Positions 1 through 7,433 of a stretch of 26,254 bases of DNA are shown here, piece by piece. The notes below the pieces were generated by a model. That model did not search any database, was not told the DNA's origin, and was given only the letters and a program-made list of their open reading frames with translations. Each line of letters begins with the position of its first letter. The stretch's first letter is position 1. The translations under genes were made by a program, and so were the position numbers. The stretch comes from JANOQP01 sp044227705 (GTDB lineage: Bacteria; Bacteroidota; Bacteroidia; Chitinophagales; Saprospiraceae): the NCBI GenBank assembly GCA_044227705.1, contig JBGAWE010000036.1, positions 1 to 26,254 on the forward strand, read 5' to 3'.

Positions 1-1
1 G

Positions 2-1960
2 CCCCTCCCCGCGATCGCGCACTGGAAACAGCAGCATTTCGTCGTCGTCTACAAAATGGATGCCCGGCACGCCTGGATTTCCGACCCGGCTCATGGGAAG
101 TTCAAAATCTCGAAGGAGGAGTTCCTCAAGTTCTGGGCCTCCGACACGCAGGACGGCTCGCCCGTGGGCATCCTTCTTTTGCTCGAAACGACGCCCGAGT
201 TCTTCTCTCAAGCTGGCGAAAAGGTCGAAAAGAAGGGCTTTTCCTTCCTTTTTGGCTATCTGAAAAACTACCGGCGGCTCCTCGGCCAGCTCGTCCTCGG
301 GCTGCTGGCCGGGTCGGCTTTGCAGCTCTTGCTGCCGTTCATGATGCAGAGCATCGTCGACGTCGGCATCACCACGAAGGACATCAATTTCGTCTACCTC
401 ATCCTCGGAGCGCAGGTCGTCGTGATGCTTTCGTCGATGGCCAACGAGTTCATCCGGGGCTGGATTCTGCTGCACATCGGCTCGCGGGTCAACGTGACGC
501 TCGTCTCCGACTTCCTCGCGAAACTGATGCGGCTGCCGATGCGCTTCTTCGACACGAAGATGACCGGCGACCTCCTCCAGCGCATCTACGACAACGAGCG
601 GGTGGAGCGGTTCCTCACCTCGTCGTCGCTGCTGACGCTGTTTTCGGTCATCAATTTGGTGGTCTTCGGCATCGTGCTGGCTTGGTTCAACTCGACCATC
701 TTTTGGGTCTTCGCCGCCGCCGCCGTGCTCTATTTCGGGTGGATTATCCTCTTTTTGAAAAGGCGGAAAACGCTCGACTACCAGCGGTTCGAGCAGGCGA
801 GCGAGAACCAGTCGGCCCTCATCCAACTGATTTCGGGGATGCAGGAAATCAAGCTGCACAACTCCGAGAAGCAAAAGCGCTGGGCCTGGGAGCGCATCCA
901 GGCGAAGCTGTTTCACATCAACGTCCGCTACCTATCGCTCGACCAGTGGCAGCGGGCGGGCGCGACGGTCATCAACGAGTCGAAAAACCTGCTCATCAGC
1001 TTCCTCGCCGCGCGGGCGGTGATGAAGGGCGAGATGTCCCTCGGCCAGATGCTGGCGACCCAATATTTGATAGGCCAGATGAACGGGCCGCTCGACCACC
1101 TTGTGCAGTTCATCCTCGCGGCGCAGGACGCGAGCATCTCGCTCGAAAGGATGAACGAAATCCATGCGAGAGAGGACGAGGAGCCGATTTCGACTGAAAA
1201 AGCCTCGATTTTGCCCGAGAACGGCGACCTGCGGCTCGACAACGTCAGCTTCCGGTACGGCGGGCCGCACGACCCGTTGGTTTTAAAGGAGGTCAGCCTT
1301 CTTTTCCCCGAGGGGAAAACGACCGCCATCGTCGGCTCGTCGGGCAGCGGGAAGACGACGATTTTGAAACTCCTCCTCAATTTCTATCAACCCCAACAAG
1401 GCCGCGTCCGCCTCGGCGACATCGCACTTGACAACGTCCAGCACCGCCTCTGGCGCAGCCGCGTTGGCGTGGTGATGCAGGACGGGTTCATTTTCAACGA
1501 CTCCATTGCCCGCAACATCGCACTCGGCGAGGACGTCATCGACCGGAAACGGTTGATGAAAGCCGCCCGTGTGGCCAACATCCAGCAGTACATCGAGTCG
1601 ATGCCGCTCGGATACAACACGAAAATCGGGCAGGACGGCGTGGGCCTCTCGCAGGGCCAGAAGCAGCGCATCCTCATCGCTCGGGCGGTCTACAAAAACC
1701 CCGAGTACCTCTTTTTTGATGAGGCGACGAACGCCCTCGACGCCTTCAACGAGCGAATCATCATGGAGAACCTCGCCGAGTTCTTTCGCGGCCGGACGGT
1801 CGTCGTCGTCGCCCACCGCCTCTCGACGGTGCGCGACGCGGACAACATCGTCGTGCTGGAGCGCGGCGAGGTCGTCGAACAGGGGACGCACCACGAGCTG
1901 ACTTGGAACCGGGGGACCTATTATCATCTCGTCAAAAACCAGCTCGAACTGGGGGCTTGA
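2..1960 (+). CDS. C39-peptidase ABC exporter (5' end outside window)
   Basis: This is the C-terminal part of an ABC transporter that carries its own C39 cysteine peptidase domain. Such proteins cleave leader peptides (usually at a double glycine) and export the cargo across the inner membrane. The frame is open from base 2, so the ATG at 56 is internal. The upstream codons encode the end of the C39 domain, with the catalytic His in HFVV (codon 35-37) and the catalytic Asp in SDPA (codon 83-85). The catalytic Cys lies outside the window. A membrane domain follows, then the nucleotide-binding domain. It has Walker A GSSGSGKT (1334-1357), the Q-loop VVMQDG, signature LSQGQKQR (1646-1669), Walker B YLFFDEA with its Asp at 1718, and the switch His in VVAHRLS. 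No HlyD-type adaptor follows within the window. The family call is firm. The cargo is unknown. Confidence 0.93.
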   Translation, partial: PLPAIAHWKQQHFVVVYKMDARHAWISDPAHGKFKISKEEFLKFWASDTQDGSPVGILLLLETTPEFFSQAGEKVEKKGFSFLFGYLKNYRRLLGQLVLGLLAGSALQLLLPFMMQSIVDVGITTKDINFVYLILGAQVVVMLSSMANEFIRGWILLHIGSRVNVTLVSDFLAKLMRLPMRFFDTKMTGDLLQRIYDNERVERFLTSSSLLTLFSVINLVVFGIVLAWFNSTIFWVFAAAAVLYFGWIILFLKRRKTLDYQRFEQASENQSALIQLISGMQEIKLHNSEKQKRWAWERIQAKLFHINVRYLSLDQWQRAGATVINESKNLLISFLAARAVMKGEMSLGQMLATQYLIGQMNGPLDHLVQFILAAQDASISLERMNEIHAREDEEPISTEKASILPENGDLRLDNVSFRYGGPHDPLVLKEVSLLFPEGKTTAIVGSSGSGKTTILKLLLNFYQPQQGRVRLGDIALDNVQHRLWRSRVGVVMQDGFIFNDSIARNIALGEDVIDRKRLMKAARVANIQQYIESMPLGYNTKIGQDGVGLSQGQKQRILIARAVYKNPEYLFFDEATNALDAFNERIIMENLAEFFRGRTVVVVAHRLSTVRDADNIVVLERGEVVEQGTHHELTWNRGTYYHLVKNQLELGA

Positions 1961-2104
1961 GGCCCTAAATATTTTGAAAAAACGCCCGCCGCCGGTCGCC
2001 CTGAAAGCAGGTCGTGGCCAGCGGCGAGACAGACGGAGAAAACTTCAAAACAGACACAACCGCCTATCAATCAATCTTTTAGGCAAAAACAATTGTAATC
2101 TATC

Positions 2105-2284
2105 ATGGAAAATCAGAAGCCGCTCACATCGACGCAGGTCGAGCTTATCCGCCTTGTCATGAAGCATGCCTCCGAGGAGGAGGTCATCCGCGAGATGCAG
2201 GGAATCATCAGCCGGTTCCAGTCGCGCAGCCTGCCGGTGAAGCCGTCGGCGAAGCCCGGCCCGGCGAAAAGGGTGGGGCATTGA
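2105..2284 (+). CDS. small orphan protein, 59 aa
   Basis: This ORF of 59 codons starts MENQKPLTSTQVELIRL and ends PAKRVGH. The first two thirds look like two amphipathic helices rich in Glu, Ile and Val. The tail is Pro/Lys/Ala-rich and basic. It lies 144 nt downstream of the C39 ABC exporter gene and is followed by a terminator-like hairpin, which supports it being a real gene. I do not recognise a family. It has no obvious double-glycine cleavage site, so a role as cargo of the exporter is only a guess. Homologues in the same place would be needed to be sure that it is translated. Confidence 0.55.
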   Translation: MENQKPLTSTQVELIRLVMKHASEEEVIREMQGIISRFQSRSLPVKPSAKPGPAKRVGH

Positions 2285-2305
2285 AGCCGATTTGTCGTTG
2301 AGCAG

Positions 2306-2340
2306 AAGGGGCAGAGTCCGAGAGGGTTTTGCCCTTTTTT
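2306..2340 (+). terminator. rho-independent terminator candidate
   Basis: AAGGGGCA (2306-2313) pairs with TGCCCTTT (2330-2337) through eight base pairs including one G-T wobble. The loop is 16 nt and the T-run continues to 2340. It lies 21 nt after the stop of the 59-codon ORF. The wobble and the long loop make it only moderately strong. Confidence 0.5.
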
Positions 2341-2413
2341 CGTTTGCCCCCCAACCTTTCCAGCCAGCCCCCCGGTCTTTGGCGGTATCTTCCGCTTCTT
2401 AAAATTCACCACC

Positions 2414-3694
2414 ATGAAGAAAGTCCAATTCTCGCTCGCCATCGCCGCTTGCCTACTCGCCGCCGCTGCCATGACCGGTTGCCTCAAGGACAAGTGCAAG
2501 GCCACCATGACCTACCAGGTCTGGAAGCCCATCACCAAGAGCATCGGGGAAATCCGCGCCGGGCTGACGGCCGCCGCGCCCGAGCCGCTGAAGAACGCGG
2601 GCCAGATCTACCTCTATCAAAACTGGCTCCTCGTCGGCGAGCTGGGCCGGGGCATCCACGTCTTCGACAACACCGACCCGTCGAACCCCGTCAACCGCGC
2701 CTTCATCAACCTGCCCGGAGCCAACGACATGGCCGTCCGCGACGGCATCCTCCTGGCCGACAACTACATCGACCTCGTCGCCGTCGACCTCGCCGACCCG
2801 CTGGCGCCTAAGCTCCTCTCGCGGGTGGAAAACGTCTTCCCTTACAACGCCTATGGCGACGGCTACATCGTCGGCTACGAAATCACCGACGAGACCGTGA
2901 CGGTCGACTGCGACTCGCCCAATTACGGGTTGGGCTACTATTATCTGGAAGATGGTTGCGAAAAGTGTGATTTCACAGGCGGCCCGATCGCGGTCGATGT
3001 AAACAGCGCTTCCGCTCCTCCGGTGACCGGCGTGGCCGGTTCCACGGCCCGTTTCACCATCGCGGGCGAGCGGCTCTACACCGTCGACTGGTCGTCGCTC
3101 CATGCTTTCGACATCTCCGACGTGCGCAGCCCGAGGGCCGTCGGCCAGCCGGTGCAGGTCGATTTTCACGTCGAGACGCTGTTTTCGATGGACAAAAAGC
3201 TCTTCGTTGGCTCCAACAACGGCACCTTTTTCTACGACGTCGAGACTAACCCCGACAACCCGGTGAAGCTCGGCGAGTTCATCCACGTCCGCTCCTGCGA
3301 CCCGGTCGTGACCGACGGCGAGACGGCCTTCATCACGTTGCACGACGGCTCGGAGTGCCTCGGCTTTGCCAACCAGCTCGACGTGGTCGACGTGAAAGAC
3401 CTGACCAAGCCCATCTTCCTCAAGACCTTCCCGATGACTCACCCGCTCGGCCTCGGCGTGCGCGGCGACCTGCTTTTCGTCTGCGACGACGGCGTGAAGG
3501 TTTTTGACAAAAAAGACCCCGCCACCGTCGGCGACCGTCTCGTCGGCCAGATTGGCGGCATCGAGGCGACCGACCTCATTCCCGTCCCTTGGTCGACCGA
3601 CCTCATCGTCCGCTCGCCGAAGGGCATCTACCAGTTCGATGCGAGCAACCCGGCGGACTTGCGGCAGCGCAGCCTCATCGAGGTCGTTAAGTGA
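2414..3694 (+). CDS. LVIVD-repeat beta-propeller lipoprotein
   Basis: This is a 426-residue predicted lipoprotein. The N-terminus MKKVQFSLAIAACLL ends in a lipobox MTGC with the acylated Cys at residue 23, so the mature protein should sit in the outer or surface membrane. The body contains recurring blade motifs of the LVIVD type, for example DLVAVDLADPLAPKLL, LHAFDISDVRSPRAVG and LDVVDVKDLTKPIFLK, consistent with a seven-bladed propeller. An insert near residues 157-180 carries three Cys residues (CD, CEKC) that could form a disulfide or bind a metal. The ATG at 2414 begins a clean signal peptide. It is the first gene of a tight run with an outer-membrane protein, an ECF sigma factor and a membrane/barrel protein. 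LVIVD propellers have no settled function, but a surface-binding or sensing role would fit here. Confidence 0.85.
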   Translation: MKKVQFSLAIAACLLAAAAMTGCLKDKCKATMTYQVWKPITKSIGEIRAGLTAAAPEPLKNAGQIYLYQNWLLVGELGRGIHVFDNTDPSNPVNRAFINLPGANDMAVRDGILLADNYIDLVAVDLADPLAPKLLSRVENVFPYNAYGDGYIVGYEITDETVTVDCDSPNYGLGYYYLEDGCEKCDFTGGPIAVDVNSASAPPVTGVAGSTARFTIAGERLYTVDWSSLHAFDISDVRSPRAVGQPVQVDFHVETLFSMDKKLFVGSNNGTFFYDVETNPDNPVKLGEFIHVRSCDPVVTDGETAFITLHDGSECLGFANQLDVVDVKDLTKPIFLKTFPMTHPLGLGVRGDLLFVCDDGVKVFDKKDPATVGDRLVGQIGGIEATDLIPVPWSTDLIVRSPKGIYQFDASNPADLRQRSLIEVVK

Positions 3695-3723
3695 GCAGTT
3701 TCCATCAGCGACTTTTGAATAAA

Positions 3724-4773
3724 ATGAGACTTGCCGCCGCCATCGCCCTCTTCTTTTTGGGAAAGACCGCCGCCCTGCTCGCCCAGCCGGTGTCCGATTC
3801 TCTTTCCACAAAAAAGGGCAACGTCGAAACCGAGACCGTCGTCATGCTCAAAAACGGCGACGAGGTGCGCGGCACGATGACCCGCTGGCAGCGCGGCGAC
3901 TCGCTCTTTTTGACAACGGCCAGCGGCGAAAGACTTGCTTTTTCGGCCGATGAGGTGGCGAAGGTCCAGCAGTTTCGCCATGTGAAAGGCCTGCCCGAAT
4001 GGCTGCAGAACAAGCCGAAGGCACCCGCAGTGCAGACTCCCGTCGAGATTGAGACGCTCGTCGACCTGCGCAACGGCGGCCAGGTGCGCGGCACCATGGT
4101 CGAGTGGGAGCGGGGCAGCCACCTCGTCATCAGGACTCACAACGGTCTAGTGTTGCGTTTCTCGGAGAGCGAAATCGCCCACGTCAGGATGCGGCGGTAC
4201 GGCGGCACGAAGCCCCTCTCCGACCGCCGCGAGTACGAGTTCACCGAGCGCGGCTGGTACATCGCCACCAGCCTCGGATTCATGCCGAGCAACAACAACA
4301 ACGCCTTCGGCATTGACGACGGCGGCTGGCGCAACAACTTCACCTTCTCCGTCTCGGCGGGCTTCATGCTCAACCGCATGAGCGGCCTCGGCGCGGGGAT
4401 TGCCGTCGACAAGTACGGCACGGTCAACGAACTGACCGTCGTCCCTGTTTATGCCGAGTACCGGGGCTACTTCGGCGCATGGCGCCACGCGCCGTACTTC
4501 GACGTGATGGTCGGCCACGGTTTCGCAGTCGACCTCAACACGCCCGACGGCTTCGGCATCGAGTCCAACAGCATCGACGGCGGCACCTTCATCAGCCCCA
4601 ACTTCGGCATCCGCTTCGGTGCGCGGCCGCACGGCAACTTCACCCTCGACGTCGGCGCGCGCATCCAGCGGGGCGGTTTCGAGGCGACCTCGCCCGGCTT
4701 CCCCGGCCCCGTAACGGTTTCCGAAAACCTGACCTACCGGCGCTTCACGATGCGCTTCGGCATGGTCTTTTGA
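3724..4773 (+). CDS. outer-membrane beta-barrel protein with duplicated N-terminal module
   Basis: This is a 349-residue predicted outer-membrane protein. I prefer the ATG at 3724 to the in-frame GTG at 3691, because it starts directly on a signal peptide (MRLAAAIALFFLGKTAALLAQ, probable cleavage after Q21). Residues 34-81 and 107-154 are two gap-free copies of a 48-residue module (25 of 48 identical). Each copy has the pattern LxNGxxVRGTMxxWxRG followed by an aromatic-ended strand. This resembles small Sm/SH3-like beta modules seen before barrels in Bacteroidota proteins. Residues from about 165 to the end show alternating hydrophobic strands and finish in Phe (RFGMVF), the usual signal for barrel insertion. 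The gene lies 29 nt after the LVIVD lipoprotein gene and 32 nt before the sigma factor gene, suggesting co-transcription. Confidence 0.78.
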   Translation: MRLAAAIALFFLGKTAALLAQPVSDSLSTKKGNVETETVVMLKNGDEVRGTMTRWQRGDSLFLTTASGERLAFSADEVAKVQQFRHVKGLPEWLQNKPKAPAVQTPVEIETLVDLRNGGQVRGTMVEWERGSHLVIRTHNGLVLRFSESEIAHVRMRRYGGTKPLSDRREYEFTERGWYIATSLGFMPSNNNNAFGIDDGGWRNNFTFSVSAGFMLNRMSGLGAGIAVDKYGTVNELTVVPVYAEYRGYFGAWRHAPYFDVMVGHGFAVDLNTPDGFGIESNSIDGGTFISPNFGIRFGARPHGNFTLDVGARIQRGGFEATSPGFPGPVTVSENLTYRRFTMRFGMVF

Positions 4774-4805
4774 ACCAGAACCGCCCGCAACCACCTTATT
4801 GAACG

Positions 4806-5375
4806 ATGCCGTTTCTCGGTAACAAAGACTGGACGGAAGCCGACCTCGTCGCCCGCTGCGCCGCCAACGACCGCAGGGCGCAAGAGGCGTTCTACCGCCG
4901 CTTTTTCCCCGAGATGTGGCAGATGTGCCTGCGCCACACCCGATCGGAGGACACAGCGATGGAAATTGTCAACACCGGCTTCCTGCGCGTCTTCCAAAAA
5001 ATCGGCTCGTTCGAGCATCGGGGGAGTTTGGAGGGCTGGGTGCGCCGAATCGTCTGGCACGCGCTGGCCGACCACTTCCGCGACCGAAAACGGTACGCGC
5101 ACTTCCTCGTCTTCGAGGAGCGCGACGAGTCGGTCGCGCCGGCGGGCCTCGACCAGTTCTTCGCCGACGACATCCTCCGAATGGTCGGCCGACTGCCCCC
5201 GGCGAGCCAGAACGTCTTCCGCCTCTTCGCCCTCGACGGTCTCTCGCACCGTGAAATCAGCGAGGAGCTGGGCATCTCCGAGGGCACCTCGAAATGGCAC
5301 CTCAACAACGCCCGCACCCTGTTGAAGGCCGAGCTGCAACTCCACGAGAACCAATCACGCAAGACCGCCAGTTGA
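4806..5375 (+). CDS. ECF-family RNA polymerase sigma factor
   Basis: This is a 189-residue group 4 (ECF) sigma factor. Region 2 covers about residues 14-85, with the core-binding and -10-melting segments around AQEAFYRRFFPEMWQMCL and FQKIGSFEHRGSLEGWVRRI. Region 4 covers about 118-175 and contains the helix-turn-helix LSHREISEELGISEGTSKWH for -35 recognition. The length is normal for the family. The next gene starts one base after its stop. That gene encodes a protein with a cytoplasmic N-terminus and one membrane helix, in the position where an anti-sigma factor would be expected. Its regulon is not visible from the sequence. Autoregulation of the surrounding envelope genes is an inference from the layout. 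Confidence 0.93.
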   Translation: MPFLGNKDWTEADLVARCAANDRRAQEAFYRRFFPEMWQMCLRHTRSEDTAMEIVNTGFLRVFQKIGSFEHRGSLEGWVRRIVWHALADHFRDRKRYAHFLVFEERDESVAPAGLDQFFADDILRMVGRLPPASQNVFRLFALDGLSHREISEELGISEGTSKWHLNNARTLLKAELQLHENQSRKTAS

Positions 5376-5376
5376 G

Positions 5377-6810
5377 ATGAAAAAAGTTGACAAAGAATTG
5401 AAAAGCAAGACCGACCTCGGCTGGAAGCTGATGGCCGAAAAGCTCGACCGCGAGATGCCGACCGGCGACCGCCGCCGGGGCCTCTGGTGGTTTTGGCCGG
5501 TGGCTGTCGCCTGCTTCGCCGGGGCGGGCGCGGGCGTTTTCTTTTTGAAAAAAGACGGGGCCGCCGCCGCGTCTGCGGTCGGGATTGAAACCTCGAGACC
5601 GGTTGGCATCGTTGCCGCGAACTCGCCGATTTCGAATGATTTTGATGAAACCCAATTGAAAAAAAGGGAAACTGCCACCCCTACGGGGATTTCCCAGACT
5701 GGAAATGGAGCCAATCCGGCCTCGAACCGAGCGAGCGAGAACCGAGCTTTCCCCAAACCATCCGGCCGCTCCGGTTTGGTTGAAAAAGGGATTTTCCAAC
5801 CCGAGCCGAGAGCCGGTTTTGAATTTCAAAAAGAGCAAGCCGCGACAACCGAGCAGCCAGCCGACCTGAGAGGCGAGGTTTTCAATCAGGCTCAAATGGC
5901 CACCGATCAGCCAGCTTTCTTGTCGGAAATTCCTGACAAAAAACCAGTTGCGGCAAGCCCGGCCGCGACCCCTCTTGTCAAAAAAATCGGGACGCTCGAA
6001 AAACTCCCAACCCTCGCGCGCCGCCCTGTTTTGACAGGGGAAAAACCAGCCGCTCCGATTCAAAAGCCGACCAAGCCCATCGCCGCACGAGGCCCTAAAA
6101 TCTGGCATTTCGGAGCCATCGCCGCCGCACAAACGCTCGACCTCCGGCATTTCAACGGCCACTCGATCGGCCTCCTCGCCGAGCGGAGGCTCTCGAAATA
6201 TTCGAGCCTGACGACCGGGCTGGCTTGGACGCGCACCATCCTGGCCGCGCAGCCCGCGACGCGGTACGACATCTGCGCCCTCGTCCCGAACGGCGACTAC
6301 ATCCAGCAGACGGGCGACATCAGGCTCGATTTCACCGACCCATCGAACAGCAACATCTACTACGACTCGGCGGCCTCCACCGCCGCGCCGTCCGTCGAAC
6401 TGGCCGTCTCGGCCAACGTGCTGCACCGGCTGGAAATGCCACTCCTTTTCACACGAAAACTCGGCTCCCGGTGGCACATCGGGGCGGGCGCGACGGCTTC
6501 GTGGCAGTTCATGGCCCGCTCGGTCATCGATGCAACAGCCCTCGAATACAGCAAGGCCAGCGACACCGAAACGCCCTCGGGCAACATTTATCAGGCCGCC
6601 GAAGTCAGCAGCTCGCGACAGGTCAACCGGATTTTGACGCGCTCGCTGCCCCGCTTCGACTTCTCTGCGACGGCCTCGGCGAGCTTCGATTTGAGCCGCC
6701 GCTGGCAGGCCGCCGCGCAATTCCAGCAGGGGGTTTTCAACCAGACCGCCCTGCCCGGCCGCACGACTCGGCTGCGGTCGGCTCGGTTGGCCGTCGTCCG
6801 CTGGTTCTGA
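5377..6810 (+). CDS. putative trans-envelope sigma regulator: one membrane helix plus C-terminal beta-barrel
   Basis: This 477-residue protein has an unusual layout. A charged N-terminus of about 35 residues (with DLGWKLMAEKLDREMP) is followed by one hydrophobic helix at about 36-57 and a KK stop-transfer. Next comes a low-complexity linker of about 180 residues rich in Pro, Ala and Lys. From about residue 241 a beta-strand-rich domain begins (KIWHFGAIAAAQTLDLR) that ends in Phe (VVRWF), as outer-membrane barrels do. There is no cleavable signal peptide. The start is one base after the sigma factor stop, so the two are almost surely translated together. I infer that the N-terminus may hold the sigma factor at the membrane while the C-terminus reaches the outer membrane. 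No recognised anti-sigma domain is evident, so this role is unproven. Confidence 0.7.
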   Translation: MKKVDKELKSKTDLGWKLMAEKLDREMPTGDRRRGLWWFWPVAVACFAGAGAGVFFLKKDGAAAASAVGIETSRPVGIVAANSPISNDFDETQLKKRETATPTGISQTGNGANPASNRASENRAFPKPSGRSGLVEKGIFQPEPRAGFEFQKEQAATTEQPADLRGEVFNQAQMATDQPAFLSEIPDKKPVAASPAATPLVKKIGTLEKLPTLARRPVLTGEKPAAPIQKPTKPIAARGPKIWHFGAIAAAQTLDLRHFNGHSIGLLAERRLSKYSSLTTGLAWTRTILAAQPATRYDICALVPNGDYIQQTGDIRLDFTDPSNSNIYYDSAASTAAPSVELAVSANVLHRLEMPLLFTRKLGSRWHIGAGATASWQFMARSVIDATALEYSKASDTETPSGNIYQAAEVSSSRQVNRILTRSLPRFDFSATASASFDLSRRWQAAAQFQQGVFNQTALPGRTTRLRSARLAVVRWF

Positions 6811-6834
6811 AAACGGGGCCGGTTATCAAAAGCC

Positions 6835-6878
6835 AAAACCGGCTCCGGACAAGCTGCCCGGGCCGGTTTTGCTGTTTT
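6835..6878 (+). terminator. strong rho-independent terminator
   Basis: AAAACCGGC (6835-6843) pairs perfectly with GCCGGTTTT (6862-6870). Inside it CCGG (6845-6848) pairs with CCGG (6858-6861) across a single bulged T, leaving a 9-nt loop. A T6 run follows at 6873-6878. It closes the unit that ends with the barrel protein gene (stop at 6810). Confidence 0.8.
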
Positions 6879-6902
6879 TTCGCCCCTGAAAACTTGTTTT
6901 CT

Positions 6903-7433
6903 ATGAAGAAATCGATGCTCGGGCCGCTCCTTTTCGCCGCTCTTTCGATGGGCGATTGGACGGTCTACGTCTGCGCCGACGGAAATTTCACCATCGGCAC
7001 CCCCGGCATTTTCGAAAAGAAAGACCTCGAAAAAGAGACCAAAATCGGCCGCCTCGCCAGCCACACCTTTTGGTTTTGGGACAAGTCGCCGGATGCCGAC
7101 AACCACCTCTACTTCGCCACCTACACCGACTACCCGCCCGGCACCGTCCACAGCGACTCGACCGCTTTGCTGCCCGAGTTCTGGGAGGCGACGCTCGACG
7201 AGGCGACCCGCTCGCTCGAGGCCGCCGAGATTTACTCGGGCAAGCAGCCCTTCGGTCAGTGGCCCGGCATGGCGTGGCGACTGACCTACAACAAGGGGAC
7301 GGTCAGCAGTCGTGCCCGCGCTTTTTTGGTGAAAAACCGGCTCTACATTTTGCAGACCATCTGCAAGTCAGAACACGCGATGAACAACTCCAGCGATCGG
7401 TATTTTGATTCTTTCCGGTTGATTTCCAATTAG
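6903..7433 (+). CDS. small conserved-looking envelope protein, function unknown
   Basis: This is a 176-residue protein starting at the ATG at 6903. The longer open frame to the left lies inside the barrel gene in another frame and is a shadow. The N-terminus MKKSMLGPLLFAALSMG is short and hydrophobic, a plausible export signal although not a textbook one. The body has DGNFTIGTPGIFEKK, a strand-rich centre with FATYTDYPPGTVHSDS, and a final SSDRYFDSFRLIS. I recall similar short unnamed proteins in Bacteroidota genomes, but I cannot give a function. The gene is separated from the upstream unit by a strong terminator. Its stop (7431-7433) directly abuts the stop of the convergent M28 peptidase gene, with no base between. 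Confidence 0.72.
   Translation: MKKSMLGPLLFAALSMGDWTVYVCADGNFTIGTPGIFEKKDLEKETKIGRLASHTFWFWDKSPDADNHLYFATYTDYPPGTVHSDSTALLPEFWEATLDEATRSLEAAEIYSGKQPFGQWPGMAWRLTYNKGTVSSRARAFLVKNRLYILQTICKSEHAMNNSSDRYFDSFRLISN

Noticed and set aside
1974..2162. 62-codon open frame from a TTG after the ABC exporter
   Set aside because: It has a rare start, a very basic composition, and overlaps the better 59-codon ORF in another frame.
2453..3811. 452-codon open frame on the - strand opposite the LVIVD gene
   Set aside because: It is a shadow of the LVIVD lipoprotein gene. It is rich in Val, Asp and Arg and has no domain or signal sequence.
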